From the NCBI GenBank assembly GCA_946482615.1, contig CAMLSF010000019.1:1-35068 (forward strand): a stretch of DNA of 35,068 nt, given 5' to 3'. The position numbers and the translations under genes were made by a program. The DNA comes from an uncultured Chromatiaceae bacterium (lineage in GTDB: Bacteria > Pseudomonadota > Gammaproteobacteria > Enterobacterales > Alteromonadaceae). Shown here in pieces: positions 9,754 through 18,108 of the stretch. Each line of letters starts with the position of its first letter. Within the stretch, counting starts at the first letter, position 1. Below the pieces are notes generated by a model that saw nothing but the letters and a program-made list of their open reading frames with translations, was not told where the DNA came from and ran no database searches.

Positions 9754-9855
9754 ACCCTCTCCTTTCTAAGGCCGTCATTATCCGCCAGAAGCTGTGCTTT
9801 TGTCCGGGGACAGCGACCTGCACCGGAAAAAATAAGTCAGAATTTTTATCCGCTG

Positions 9856-9896
9856 TTGCCCCAGATCAAGGCAAGAAGCTGTAACTGGGCTAGGAT
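9856..9896 (+). promoter_or_regulatory. FNR-like box and -10 element of pfkA
   Basis: TTGCC-CCAG-ATCAA at 9856-9869 agrees with the FNR consensus TTGAT-N4-ATCAA at eight of ten positions. A -10-like TAGGAT follows at 9891-9896. The box centre then lies about 41 bases before the expected start, which is class II activator geometry. No good -35 is present, as expected of an activator-dependent promoter. Confidence 0.5.
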
Positions 9897-9925
9897 AAGA
9901 AACAAAAAAGCTCAGGGACAACAAA

Positions 9926-10903
9926 ATGAAACGAATTGGAGTATTAACCTCAGGTGGTGATGCCCCCGGCATGAATGCCTGTTTACGTGCTTTGGTATTG
10001 ACCGCTCATGCCAATGAGTTGGAGGTCATTGGATTTCAGCGCGGTTTTAATGGGGTTCTCGAACTGCAGTACCAAAGCTTATTGCCTTACCATGTCAACG
10101 GTATCATCCAAAACGGCGGTACTCTGTTAAAAAGCGCCCGCTGTGCCGCTATGCACACAGAAGCAGGGCTGCAACAAGCTGCGCAAAATCTGCATGATCT
10201 GCAGTTAGATGCATTGCTGGTGATAGGCGGAGATGGCAGCTTTCGCGGCACTGTGGAATTGTCCAGATTTTACAAGGGCCAATTAGTCGGCATTCCAGGC
10301 ACCATAGACAATGACGTGGATGGCTCTGATTTTACGATAGGTTTTGCCACGGCTCTGGATACGGCTCTGGATGCCATAGATAAAATCCGTGATACTGCAG
10401 ATGCCTTTGAGCGGATTTTTTTAGTGGAAGTGATGGGTCGCCACACAGGTTATTTAGCAGTTGCAGCTGGTATAGCCGCAGGTGCAGAACAAATCATCTG
10501 CCCTGAACTGGCTTCTGAGCTTGATCTGGATAAAATCGCCCGGCATGTCGAACAAGCCCGTAAGCACCGAGGCAACTGCAGTTACATTATTGTGCTTGCT
10601 GAAACTATGTACCCAGGCGGAGTGTCCGCTTTGGCAGCCGATTTGGAACAACGGGGTATTGAATGCCGGGCTTCTATTTTGGGCCATATTCAACGGGGTG
10701 GCCGCCCTGTGGGGGCGGATCGTATTCTTGCAACTAAACTGGGCGCTTATGCGGTGGAGCAGCTGTTGCAAGGTGCTCATCTGGTGATGGCCGGAGAAAT
10801 TAACGGCCAGGCGGGTTTGTATCCGCTGGCATTGACCGGCGATAAGAAAAAGCAGGTCGACAGCTATTTATTACGCTGGCAACAGCAAGTGGCACAGTAC
10901 TAG
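9926..10903 (+). CDS. pfkA: ATP-dependent 6-phosphofructokinase
   Basis: Phosphorylates fructose-6-phosphate to fructose-1,6-bisphosphate, the committed step of EMP glycolysis. The 325-aa protein has SGGDAPGMN at 9-17, GGDGS at 101-105 and PGTIDND at 124-130, with Asp128 matching catalytic Asp127 of E. coli PfkA. MGRHTGYLA and LGHIQRGGRP are also present. A Gly rather than Asp in GGDGS points to ATP, not pyrophosphate, as phosphoryl donor (family knowledge). The ATG follows an AGGGA eight to nine bases upstream. The gene is monocistronic, with a possible FNR-dependent promoter and a bidirectional terminator. With zwf-edd-eda it gives the cell two entries into lower glycolysis. Confidence 0.96.
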   Translation: MKRIGVLTSGGDAPGMNACLRALVLTAHANELEVIGFQRGFNGVLELQYQSLLPYHVNGIIQNGGTLLKSARCAAMHTEAGLQQAAQNLHDLQLDALLVIGGDGSFRGTVELSRFYKGQLVGIPGTIDNDVDGSDFTIGFATALDTALDAIDKIRDTADAFERIFLVEVMGRHTGYLAVAAGIAAGAEQIICPELASELDLDKIARHVEQARKHRGNCSYIIVLAETMYPGGVSALAADLEQRGIECRASILGHIQRGGRPVGADRILATKLGAYAVEQLLQGAHLVMAGEINGQAGLYPLALTGDKKKQVDSYLLRWQQQVAQY

Positions 10904-10907
10904 ATCA

Positions 10908-10932
10908 AAAAGGCCTCCTTACGGAGGCTTTT
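10908..10932. terminator. Bidirectional terminator between pfkA and the LytTR regulator
   Basis: GCCTCC and GGAGGC (10913-10918 and 10923-10928) pair around TTAC. The stem is flanked by A on the left and T on the right, so it can end transcripts from both convergent genes. Confidence 0.9.
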
Positions 10933-10945
10933 CTTCAGACACAAC

Positions 10946-11773
10946 TTAAGAATTAAACACCATTTTGACACGGTCTTTGTAGCTGCGGCTGACTTTCACC
11001 GCCTGACCATTGGTCAGCATCAACTGATGTTCACCGTTGGCCAGCATTTGCAGTTTGGCAATGGTATTAACGTTTACAATAGCGCTGCGGTGCACCCGGA
11101 CAAATAACTTCGGATCCAGTTCCTGCTCCAGCTCCTTCATAGTGCGGCGCAAAATATGGGTCTGACCATCACGGGTATGAATACACATATAATCCCCTGC
11201 AGCATCCACCCAGTCGATAGCACTCACTGGCACACGGGTAATTTCACCACTGTCTTTGATGCTGATGGCTTCTGGAAACCGTTCGTTCATCACAGGTTGG
11301 GATTGATCCAGACGTTGTAAGATCTGATCGGTTTTTTCACCTGTCAGCTGAGCCACTACGGCAGCCAACTGGCCTTTATGACGTTGATGGTCTTTGGCTT
11401 CAAAGTTTTTCGTCAGTTTACTGACGGCTGCGGTTAGACGTTCTTTTTCCACAGGCTTAAGCACATAATCCAGTGCCTGCACCTCAAAAGCATTTAACGC
11501 ATAGTGATCATAGGCTGTTACAAAGACCACATAAGGCAACTCAATCTGCTGCTGTTGCAGTTGTTTTAATACACCAAAACCATCTAAACCCGGCATTTCT
11601 ACATCTAAAAATACCGCGTCAGGCTGATGTTCGCGGATGGCTGCCACAGCTTCTTCGCCATTGCTGCACTCTGCTACTATCTCCAGTTCAGGAAAATCAG
11701 CTAAACGCACCAACATACCGCGGCGAGCTAACGGTTCATCGTCGACCACTATGACCTTAAGCATTTGTTTCAT
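10946..11773 (-). CDS. LytTR-family response regulator
   Basis: A 275-aa response regulator. The receiver domain (about 5-122) has the acidic pair Asp11/Asp12, phosphoacceptor Asp57 in FLDVEMPG, the conserved Thr in FVTAYD, and Lys in VLKPV. A linker leads to a LytTR DNA-binding domain (about 165-272, with FVRVHRSAIVNV and VSRSYKDRVK). LytTR proteins bind short direct repeats at promoters. I chose the ATG at 11773, which has GAGAG upstream and overlaps the kinase gene by 17 bases; an ATG three codons later is possible. It is co-transcribed with, and presumably phosphorylated by, the sensor kinase next to it. Target genes are not visible here. Confidence 0.93.
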   Translation of the reverse strand: MKQMLKVIVVDDEPLARRGMLVRLADFPELEIVAECSNGEEAVAAIREHQPDAVFLDVEMPGLDGFGVLKQLQQQQIELPYVVFVTAYDHYALNAFEVQALDYVLKPVEKERLTAAVSKLTKNFEAKDHQRHKGQLAAVVAQLTGEKTDQILQRLDQSQPVMNERFPEAISIKDSGEITRVPVSAIDWVDAAGDYMCIHTRDGQTHILRRTMKELEQELDPKLFVRVHRSAIVNVNTIAKLQMLANGEHQLMLTNGQAVKVSRSYKDRVKMVFNS

Positions 11774-12839
11774 CAGTACTCTCTGTTTCAAATGGTATTC
11801 TGATATTTACTTTCAAACCCCGTGGATGGTTGTGTGTTAAGACCAAAGAAAAATTGCGATCGTACAAAGCCGCTAATCGCTCTTTGGTATTAACCAAACC
11901 TACTCCGCCAGATTCCCCTTTTGGCAAACCATCGGAAATCACCATTCCAGGTCCGTCGTCTGCCACTTCCATCAGTAAATCATGTCCAAACTTCTGCGCC
12001 GTGATCATAATTTTGCCACCACTGGTTTGGCTGGCAACCGCGTATTTAATAGCGTTTTCGACCAGAGGCTGCAAAATAAGACTGGGCACCAAGGCCTGAT
12101 CTGCAGCTTCATCAATGTCATAAATAATAGTCAGACGTTCTGAAAACCGGACTTTTTCTATTTCCAGATACAGATTGGCGGCATACAACTCCTGTTGCAG
12201 CGGCACCTTTTTAATTGGGTCTTTGTACAGCGAATAACGCAGGAAGTCGCTCAGTCTGACTAACATTTTATTCGCTGTATCCGATTCCTTTAATAAGACT
12301 AAAGTCGATATGGCATTTAAGGTATTAAACAAAAAGTGCGGATTAAGCTGATAACGCAGCATTTTCAGCTGGGCTTCATGGGCTTTATTGCTGGCGGTCA
12401 GGGATTTTTGTTTTTCCTGCTGTAAAGTCTGGTAGTACTTAATACCAAAATACAAACCACTCCAGCTCAGAAGTACATAAAAGCCGACCGTGGTTTGGCG
12501 GAAATACTGAGTCCAGCTATCGGGTTTAAACCCGTGCCGGTAAATTTCCCAGTAGTTAAAGTTCCGAAACACTGTCCATACTGCGGCAATCAAAATAGCA
12601 ACAGCTAAGACGCTGAGCAGCATTTTCCAGGGTTCCCAGTGCCAGACGCGCTGAAAAGCATACCGCAGCGGAATAGTCAGTAACCAGCCTGCGTAAGCAT
12701 CCAGCGCCACTACTATCCAGTAGGCGCTGCGCATTTCCTGAAATAAGGAACCTAAATAACTGATTAAGGCAAACCCCACCCAACCCAGGGTGTGTAGCAG
12801 CCAAAACAGCCGATGACGATCTTCAAAAAATTTCTGCAA
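11757..12839 (-). CDS. LytS/YehU-type sensor histidine kinase
   Basis: A 360-aa membrane kinase partner of the LytTR regulator. The N-terminal third has about four hydrophobic segments, followed by a short coiled linker (YYQTLQQEKQKS). The His_kinase domain (PF06580) has its phospho-accepting His in RYQLNPHFLFNTLNA. An HATPase domain shows PLVENAIKYA and DDGPGM. No periplasmic sensor domain is evident, so the signal is probably sensed in or near the membrane. The best start is a TTG at 12839: no in-frame ATG precedes the first membrane segment and none has a good ribosome-binding site. The start is therefore less certain than the identity. Its stop codon overlaps the regulator gene. Confidence 0.9.
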   Translation of the reverse strand: MQKFFEDRHRLFWLLHTLGWVGFALISYLGSLFQEMRSAYWIVVALDAYAGWLLTIPLRYAFQRVWHWEPWKMLLSVLAVAILIAAVWTVFRNFNYWEIYRHGFKPDSWTQYFRQTTVGFYVLLSWSGLYFGIKYYQTLQQEKQKSLTASNKAHEAQLKMLRYQLNPHFLFNTLNAISTLVLLKESDTANKMLVRLSDFLRYSLYKDPIKKVPLQQELYAANLYLEIEKVRFSERLTIIYDIDEAADQALVPSLILQPLVENAIKYAVASQTSGGKIMITAQKFGHDLLMEVADDGPGMVISDGLPKGESGGVGLVNTKERLAALYDRNFSLVLTHNHPRGLKVNIRIPFETESTDETNA

Positions 12840-12870
12840 AATAGTGACAACTGGATCTGCTCTTACCTCT

Positions 12871-12898
12871 ATTGTATCTCAGCAACCAGGCCTTGCAG
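12871..12898 (-). promoter_or_regulatory. Possible promoter of the two-component operon
   Basis: On the minus strand CTGCAA (-35) and TACAAT (-10) are 16 bases apart, ending about 30 bases before the kinase TTG start. The -10 is good and the -35 is moderate. Confidence 0.4.
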
Positions 12899-12963
12899 AG
12901 CTTTAGTCTGGAGATTGAACTCGGGTAGCTCTCCATTAGTCGCAATCCCCCGGGTTCTTGTAG

Positions 12964-13431
12964 CTAATAGTGGATCTTTAGTTTTGTCAGAATAAAGCCC
13001 ATCAGCCAGGCCGGGCCTATCAATAAAAACTGCAGGTCCTGAAAAAATGACGGTTTTTTACCTTCAATTTTATGGCCAATAAACTGAAACACCCACATCA
13101 CTACAAACAACAGCAGAGACAAAATCCAGATATCCGGACTGAAGTGTTGCTGATAAAAACGGATCAGCATCACCACCAGCGCGGTAAACAGAGTCATTGA
13201 CAAGCCTATGGCAAAAGACAGGCTGAAATAAAAACCCAGCACAGGCATAGCAAGCAATAAAGGCCAGGTAATTTGTTGTTCAGCCAATAAACGAAATGGC
13301 ATAGGGATTTGCCAGAGCAAACCAAACACAGTGAAATAAATCGTTGGCACAGCAAACCAGTGGATGAATTTATTGGTGGGGTTTTGATGGCTGACGCCAT
13401 ATTCAGCGAACCATTGATGGATAGTTTTCAT
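12964..13431 (-). CDS. Mpo1-like (DUF962) membrane protein
   Basis: A 155-aa integral membrane protein of the DUF962/Mpo1 family. It begins MKTIHQWFAEYGVSHQNPTNKFIHW and has His residues and NPTNK typical of the family's N-terminus, then four hydrophobic stretches and a second motif region FQFIGHKIEGKKPSFFQDLQFLLIGP. Yeast Mpo1 is an iron-dependent dioxygenase acting on 2-hydroxy fatty acids; whether bacterial members do the same is unproven. The ATG lacks a clear Shine-Dalgarno sequence. It sits between the thioesterase and the kinase on the same strand, with gaps of about 76 and 124 bases, so it may or may not share a transcript with them. Confidence 0.85.
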   Translation of the reverse strand: MKTIHQWFAEYGVSHQNPTNKFIHWFAVPTIYFTVFGLLWQIPMPFRLLAEQQITWPLLLAMPVLGFYFSLSFAIGLSMTLFTALVVMLIRFYQQHFSPDIWILSLLLFVVMWVFQFIGHKIEGKKPSFFQDLQFLLIGPAWLMGFILTKLKIHY

Positions 13432-13507
13432 AAGTGAACCGGCTCAGAGCAAAATGACGATAGTACTCTACTGCTGAGCCGGTAAAAGCTCAATATTCCT
13501 TTTCTGA

Positions 13508-13906
13508 TCAGCCCAACACAGGAACAGGTTTGCGGTCCGGCCCTAAAGCCACAAAGGTGAAGCTACCGGAAATAGCTTTATGCTGATCATCATCAAACAT
13601 AGTTTCTACAAAAATATCGACATTCACTTTAATACTGGTGCGGCCTACATGCTCAATTCGGGCAACCAGTTCAATAATAGAGCCCGCCGGAATAGATTCT
13701 TTAAAATCCACCCGATCAGAACAAACAGTGACCAGGGGTTTACGGCAGAAACGGGTCGCAGCAATAAAAGCGGCTTCATCCATCCAGGCTAAAGCTTCAC
13801 CACCAAACAAGGTGTTGTGATGATTAGTCCGGCCAGGAAATACAGTTTTTGTGACCCGTGTCACAGCATATTCAATACGTTTAGCAACTAAAGCTTCATC
13901 AGTCAT
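13508..13906 (-). CDS. Hotdog-fold acyl-CoA thioesterase
   Basis: A 132-aa protein of the 4HBT/acyl-CoA hydrolase family (YciA-like), which hydrolyses acyl-CoA thioesters. The signature NHHNTLFGGEALAWMDEAA at 28-46 holds the hotdog helix with its catalytic acidic residue. The RVDFKESIPAGSIIEL and RTSIKVNVDIFVE strands complete the fold. I chose the ATG at 13906 because GGAGAT lies six bases upstream; a longer reading has no support. A promoter with a 10-bp palindrome over its -35 lies upstream. Substrate chain length cannot be told from sequence. Confidence 0.9.
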   Translation of the reverse strand: MTDEALVAKRIEYAVTRVTKTVFPGRTNHHNTLFGGEALAWMDEAAFIAATRFCRKPLVTVCSDRVDFKESIPAGSIIELVARIEHVGRTSIKVNVDIFVETMFDDDQHKAISGSFTFVALGPDRKPVPVLG

Positions 13907-13935
13907 CAGGATCTCCGGCGTAAAATAAGGCGAGA

Positions 13936-13963
13936 ATTTTAGAAGTTCTGCCAGCAATTGTAA
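13936..13963 (-). promoter_or_regulatory. Predicted promoter of the thioesterase gene
   Basis: On the minus strand TTACAA (-35) and TAAAAT (-10) are separated by 16 bases, 30 bases before the start codon. The -35 lies inside the palindrome at 13951-13975. Confidence 0.5.
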
Positions 13964-13975
13964 CCCAATTGCTGG
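13951..13975. promoter_or_regulatory. Perfect inverted repeat, possible operator
   Basis: CCAGCAATTG and CAATTGCTGG form perfect 10-bp arms around TAACC. No T tract follows on either strand, so it is a poor terminator. It overlaps the -35 of the predicted thioesterase promoter, as an operator would. The binding protein is unknown. Confidence 0.45.
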
Positions 13976-14013
13976 TCTGAAAGAGCGTTAAGTCCTAAGA
14001 AAGCGTAGAAAAA

Positions 14014-14364
14014 TCAACGGGCCACCATAGCGCCTAAAGCCTTGCCTCCCACCAGATGCATATGGATATGATAAACTTCCTGACCGCCATGCTGATTGCA
14101 GTTCATGATCAAACGATAGCCATTTTCTGCTATGCCTGCATCAGCAGCTAACTTACGGGCCACAGTAAATAAACGGCCTAAAGCCAGCTCGTGTTCAGGC
14201 TCTACATCGTTTACTGTAGGAATTAATACATTAGGGACTATCAGGATATGAGTCGGTGCTCTTGGGTTAATATCACGAAAAGCTGTGACTAAGTCGTCCT
14301 GATATAAAATGTCGGCCGGAATTTCACGACGAATGATTTTACTGAAAATAGTTTCTTGAGCCAT
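14014..14364 (-). CDS. HIT-family nucleotide-binding hydrolase (HinT-like)
   Basis: A 116-aa histidine-triad protein of the HinT branch. These are purine nucleoside phosphoramidases that act on aminoacyl-adenylates and AMP-lysine-type substrates. The triad [13 protein letters not shown] has His99, His101 and His103, and the N-terminal [18 protein letters not shown] is typical of the family. I chose the ATG at 14364, with AGGA seven bases upstream. It is divergent from the M61 peptidase gene, with only 50 bases between the start codons, so their promoters must overlap or lie partly in coding sequence. Confidence 0.93.
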   Translation of the reverse strand: MAQETIFSKIIRREIPADILYQDDLVTAFRDINPRAPTHILIVPNVLIPTVNDVEPEHELALGRLFTVARKLAADAGIAENGYRLIMNCNQHGGQEVYHIHMHLVGGKALGAMVAR

Positions 14365-14414
14365 CAGAAGATCCTTATAGAATAATGCACACATCACTTT
14401 CGGGAGTATAGGGT

Positions 14415-16196
14415 ATGACGCTATTGGCTTACCAGCTTAGTATTACTGACATTACCGCACATCTGGTTGCAGTTGAACTGCGTTTTACACCACAAAGCAA
14501 TGACAGCATCCAGTTAAGTCTGCCTGCCTGGATCCCCGGCAGTTACATGGTGCGTGATTTTGCCAAACATCTGCACTCTCTCGAAGCTTTTGATGCCGCA
14601 GGTGCTTTAACTGTGCAGCAGTCAGATAAACAAAGCTGGCAGTTGAATCATCGTCAGCAGGCATTAACTGTCCGCTATAAAGTTTATGCTTTTGATTTGT
14701 CGGTGCGTGGCTGTTACCTGGACGATCAACTGGCCATTTTAAACCCAGCCGCTTTGTGTCTGGAAGTCAAAGGCATGGAAGCTGTGCCAGTCAGCCTGAA
14801 CGTCGTGGCTCCGGAGTGTTTAGACTGGCAAGTGGCGACAGGCTTAACCAGAGGCCGCAGCACCCAGGCACTGCACTGCGGTTTGTATCATGCCGATAAC
14901 TACCAGCAACTGATTGATACTCCGCTGATGCTGGGCAAATTGGATATCGCTGAATTTGATGTCTGTGGAACTCCACATTACGTCGCCCTCGCCGGCCATG
15001 AACAGCTGGATTTGGATCGTTTCAAACATGATCTGCAACGCATTTGCCTGCAGCAACAACAAGTATTTGGCGGACTACCTGCCGATTTAAAGGAATACTG
15101 GTTTTTATGTTGGGTCACAGACTCCGGTTATGGCGGGCTTGAGCATCACAATTCCACTTTACTCCTGCTGACACATCAGGATTTACCTAATGCACAGCGC
15201 CCGGACGAAAGCACAGCCGACTATCAGAATTTACTCGGCCTGTGCAGTCATGAGTATTTTCATACCTGGTGGGTAAAACGGGCTAAACCCGCGTTATTTT
15301 TACCTTACCAGCTGCAATCAGAACAATACACCAGCCAGCTGTGGTTGTACGAAGGCTTTACCTCTTATTACGACGATTTGGCTTTAGTCCGGGCAGGTTT
15401 ATTGACGCAGGAGCAGTATTTTGCGGCGCTGGAAAAAACTATCAACAGAGTGCAATTAAGCCCTTCTGAGCTGGTGCAATCTGTAGCCGACAGCAGCTTC
15501 AACGCCTGGACTAAGTACTACAAGCAAGATGAAAATGCGGTCAATGCGGTAGTTAGCTATTACACCAAAGGCAGCCTGATTGCTTTGTGTCTGGATGCAT
15601 TATTGCGCAGTAAAGGCAAGACACTGGATGCGCTGATGCAGTTAGCCTGGCGCAGTTATGGTGAGCCGGCTTTGGGCAGTTCTGAACAACAATTTGTCCA
15701 GCTCTGTGCTGACTATGCAGGCAAAGATACAGCGACAGCCTTGTACAACTGGGTGTATGGCACCAGCCCTTTGCCTCTGGCTGAACTACTGCCACATCTT
15801 GGCTTAACTACAGCCAAACGTCAGCAGGAGCACAGTAAAGACCTGTCCGGTAGTAAAACGCCGGCTTATGCTGTGCGCGCTTTTGGCGCTCCTTTTACCG
15901 CCTCAGCTGAAGGTCTGAAAATTGCCAATGTGCCGTTGCACTCTGTCGCTTATAAAGCAGGTTTAATGGCGCAGGATCAGCTGATAGCCATCAATGCAGT
16001 CAAAGCCACTGAGCAAAATTTCTGGCGACAGCTCAACCAAAGTAAGATTGGCAGCGTACTTACTTTGCATGTATTTCGTAAACAACGCCTGGTGCAGCTG
16101 TCGATGCCGGTAGAGCTTGCAGCTGAAACTTTGACCTATCTGCAGTTGGTTGATCAGCAAAAGGCCACAGACTGGCTTGGAAAAACACAGGAGTAA
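14415..16196 (+). CDS. M61-family metallopeptidase with PDZ domain
   Basis: A 593-aa protein of peptidase family M61 (glycyl aminopeptidase family). The zinc signature HEYFH is at 279-283, with Glu280 as catalytic base, and the third zinc ligand is probably Glu313 in [13 protein letters not shown]. The N-terminal half forms the beta-rich domain of the family. A C-terminal PDZ domain covers about 490-580 ([18 protein letters not shown]). No signal peptide is visible, so it is probably cytoplasmic. Family members prefer N-terminal glycine or acidic residues; the natural substrate here is unknown. The ATG is preceded by GGGAG. The stop codon is one base before the next gene's ATG, indicating an operon. 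Confidence 0.93.
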   Translation: MTLLAYQLSITDITAHLVAVELRFTPQSNDSIQLSLPAWIPGSYMVRDFAKHLHSLEAFDAAGALTVQQSDKQSWQLNHRQQALTVRYKVYAFDLSVRGCYLDDQLAILNPAALCLEVKGMEAVPVSLNVVAPECLDWQVATGLTRGRSTQALHCGLYHADNYQQLIDTPLMLGKLDIAEFDVCGTPHYVALAGHEQLDLDRFKHDLQRICLQQQQVFGGLPADLKEYWFLCWVTDSGYGGLEHHNSTLLLLTHQDLPNAQRPDESTADYQNLLGLCSHEYFHTWWVKRAKPALFLPYQLQSEQYTSQLWLYEGFTSYYDDLALVRAGLLTQEQYFAALEKTINRVQLSPSELVQSVADSSFNAWTKYYKQDENAVNAVVSYYTKGSLIALCLDALLRSKGKTLDALMQLAWRSYGEPALGSSEQQFVQLCADYAGKDTATALYNWVYGTSPLPLAELLPHLGLTTAKRQQEHSKDLSGSKTPAYAVRAFGAPFTASAEGLKIANVPLHSVAYKAGLMAQDQLIAINAVKATEQNFWRQLNQSKIGSVLTLHVFRKQRLVQLSMPVELAAETLTYLQLVDQQKATDWLGKTQE

Positions 16197-16197
16197 T

Positions 16198-17211
16198 ATG
16201 GATTCGTTGTCACAAATAGCCCTGGGTGCCGCCGTCAGCGTCGCGGCTTTTCGTAAACCTATAGGCAACAAACAAATAAAGCTCTGGCAGGCCGCAGCTG
16301 CAGGTGCGGTTTTTGGCACCCTGCCCGATTTGGATGTGCTGATTTCACATGGTGATCCTATCAGTGATATGACATTACACCGCACTGAAAGCCATTCGTT
16401 GTTTTATTTAACTTTAGTATCTCCGCTTTTTGCCTGGTTGTGGGTGAAGTTACTCCGTATCCCTGCCTTGTTTAAACAGACGCTGCTGGCGGTATGGTTA
16501 GTGCTGCTGACACATCCGCTGCTGGATACTCTGACGATTTATGGCACTCAGCTGGCCTTGCCTTTTAGTGATTATCCTTTTGGTACCGGCAGTGTTTTTG
16601 TCATAGACCCTTTGTATACTCTGCCCTTGCTGATTGGCACTGGCATAGCGCTTTTTAACAAAAAACTAAGCTGGAATAGTGTGGGTTTAGCCCTGAGCAG
16701 TGCTTATCTGCTGTTTGGTTTAGTGGCCCAGCAATGGGCCTACACAGAAGTGAAACAACAATTGGCAACAGCAGGCCAAAATGCGGAGAAGTTGCTGGTG
16801 ACAGCAACCCCTTTTAATACCTTGTTATGGCGTGCCGTAGTGATCAGGGATGGCGAGTATCTGGAAGGCTATTATTCGTTGCTGGATGACTCAGCGCCCA
16901 TGCAGTGGCGTAGTTTTACGCGCGATAAAAGCCTGATTGAACAGTGGAAAGATAATCCGGCTGTGGCACGTTTAGCCTGGTTCAGTCATGGCTTTTATCA
17001 GTTGGAACAAAAAGGCAATGAAGTGCTGCTGACCGATCTTCGGATGGGCATGGCGCCTTTTTACAGTTTTAGTTTTGTGGTCGCAGATGGTACAGCAGCC
17101 ACACCACCTGTGCAGCTTGAGTTTCCGCGCGACAATTCCGCTAGTTTTGCCTGGTTGTATCAGCGGGCTTTGGCAAAAACCCGGTTGCCTTTATCGGATC
17201 TGGTTCAGTAA
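16198..17211 (+). CDS. PF04307-family membrane-bound metal-dependent hydrolase
   Basis: A 337-aa inner-membrane protein of the YdjM/YfhO-like family annotated as LexA-binding, inner membrane-associated putative hydrolase. The N-terminus MDSLSQIALGAAV, LPDLDVL, HRTESHSLF and THPLLDTLTIYGTQ carry the conserved His and Asp residues that suggest metal binding. Four or five membrane segments are followed by a soluble C-terminal region (about 190-337) not shared by all members. I chose the ATG at 16198, with GGAG four bases upstream and one base after the M61 stop. The function is not established for the family. Confidence 0.85.
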   Translation: MDSLSQIALGAAVSVAAFRKPIGNKQIKLWQAAAAGAVFGTLPDLDVLISHGDPISDMTLHRTESHSLFYLTLVSPLFAWLWVKLLRIPALFKQTLLAVWLVLLTHPLLDTLTIYGTQLALPFSDYPFGTGSVFVIDPLYTLPLLIGTGIALFNKKLSWNSVGLALSSAYLLFGLVAQQWAYTEVKQQLATAGQNAEKLLVTATPFNTLLWRAVVIRDGEYLEGYYSLLDDSAPMQWRSFTRDKSLIEQWKDNPAVARLAWFSHGFYQLEQKGNEVLLTDLRMGMAPFYSFSFVVADGTAATPPVQLEFPRDNSASFAWLYQRALAKTRLPLSDLVQ

Positions 17212-17244
17212 CAAAAAGCAGAGTATCACTCTGCTTTTTGTTTT
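17212..17244. terminator. Bidirectional terminator
   Basis: Thirteen-base arms, CAAAAAGCAGAGT and ACTCTGCTTTTTG (17212-17224 and 17228-17240), pair around ATC and are followed by TTTT. It separates the convergent PF04307 and PTPS-like genes and can serve both. Confidence 0.93.
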
Positions 17245-17253
17245 ATCTGAAGC

Positions 17254-18108
17254 TTAAGCAAAAGCTATGGCGCCTTTGCCTACACCTTCATAAGCCACCA
17301 CTTTCACTGCATTGAGCTGATGCGACTCTTTAATACTGCCCGCTATGTAGTCGGCTAAACATTCCACTGTGGTGTCACAAGGCACCACTTCACAGGTTGC
17401 CGCTGGCAGAGAAATTTCAAAATAGCCCTGAGCTGAGCTATAGGCAAAATTAAGCGCTCCGGCTTCGGCTTTCAGATAACGTAGTTCTGAAGCTTCAATC
17501 TGATCTTCAGCCGTTGCCAGATAAATATCCTGCCAGCGATCACACCAGTATTTGCCTAATTTAGGTGACAACATACCGTTATCAAAAATCTGAATGGTAG
17601 AACGATGGCCATGGGCTATACGCTGGCAGTTGCCATCATGTTTTTTCAGACCATGAGTGTAATGGTAAGAAAAACCGCTGACCTGTTCAGTCCGCAGCTG
17701 AAACACCAGTTTGGCCACGTTATCCGGTAATAACGGCTTAATTTGTTCAGTTAAAAATTCGCTGACAGAAGCCATATCAATTTTTTCTGTTTGAATAATG
17801 GCAAAAGCTTCAGCTGGTGATGCAATTTGCAGCAGTCCTTTGGCAGATTTGAATAAAACCTGCTCCACTTCACCGCTAAGCAGCTTTGTGGCCGGACTTA
17901 AAGCCGGAATAGCCAGTTTATGATCCACCAGCTGATCAATAGCTTTTTTTATGACCTTTTTTACCAGACCAAAATCAAACACCATAGAGGTTTGATCCAA
18001 ACCACCATGCAACTCGACGTCTACAATATAACTTTCGCCCAGCAAACCCCGTTGCTGACAAAGGTAAGAGAAATCGATGACGGTTAAGTCGCGGACAAAT
18101 AAAATCAT
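17254..18108 (-). CDS. Two-domain 6-pyruvoyl/6-carboxy-tetrahydropterin synthase homologue
   Basis: A 284-aa protein of the PTPS/QueD family (PF01242), about twice the length of QueD. QueD makes 6-carboxytetrahydropterin for queuosine; other members act in pterin metabolism. The N-terminal repeat (about 1-142) has the DFGLVK and VDHKL segments with Asp62/His63, but LGESY stands where HGHSY is expected and no zinc histidines are seen. The C-terminal repeat (about 143-284) has His152, Cys161, His166 and His168 (CQRIAHGH) and Glu274, but lacks the DH pair. The two halves together hold one full set. I chose the ATG at 18108, with GGAAG upstream. The QueC/QueE partners are not in the window, so the pathway is uncertain. 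Confidence 0.8.
   Translation of the reverse strand: MILFVRDLTVIDFSYLCQQRGLLGESYIVDVELHGGLDQTSMVFDFGLVKKVIKKAIDQLVDHKLAIPALSPATKLLSGEVEQVLFKSAKGLLQIASPAEAFAIIQTEKIDMASVSEFLTEQIKPLLPDNVAKLVFQLRTEQVSGFSYHYTHGLKKHDGNCQRIAHGHRSTIQIFDNGMLSPKLGKYWCDRWQDIYLATAEDQIEASELRYLKAEAGALNFAYSSAQGYFEISLPAATCEVVPCDTTVECLADYIAGSIKESHQLNAVKVVAYEGVGKGAIAFA

Noticed and set aside
15963..16385. 140-aa minus-strand frame across the M61/PF04307 junction
   Set aside because: It crosses the boundary of two well-supported plus-strand genes and resembles no family.
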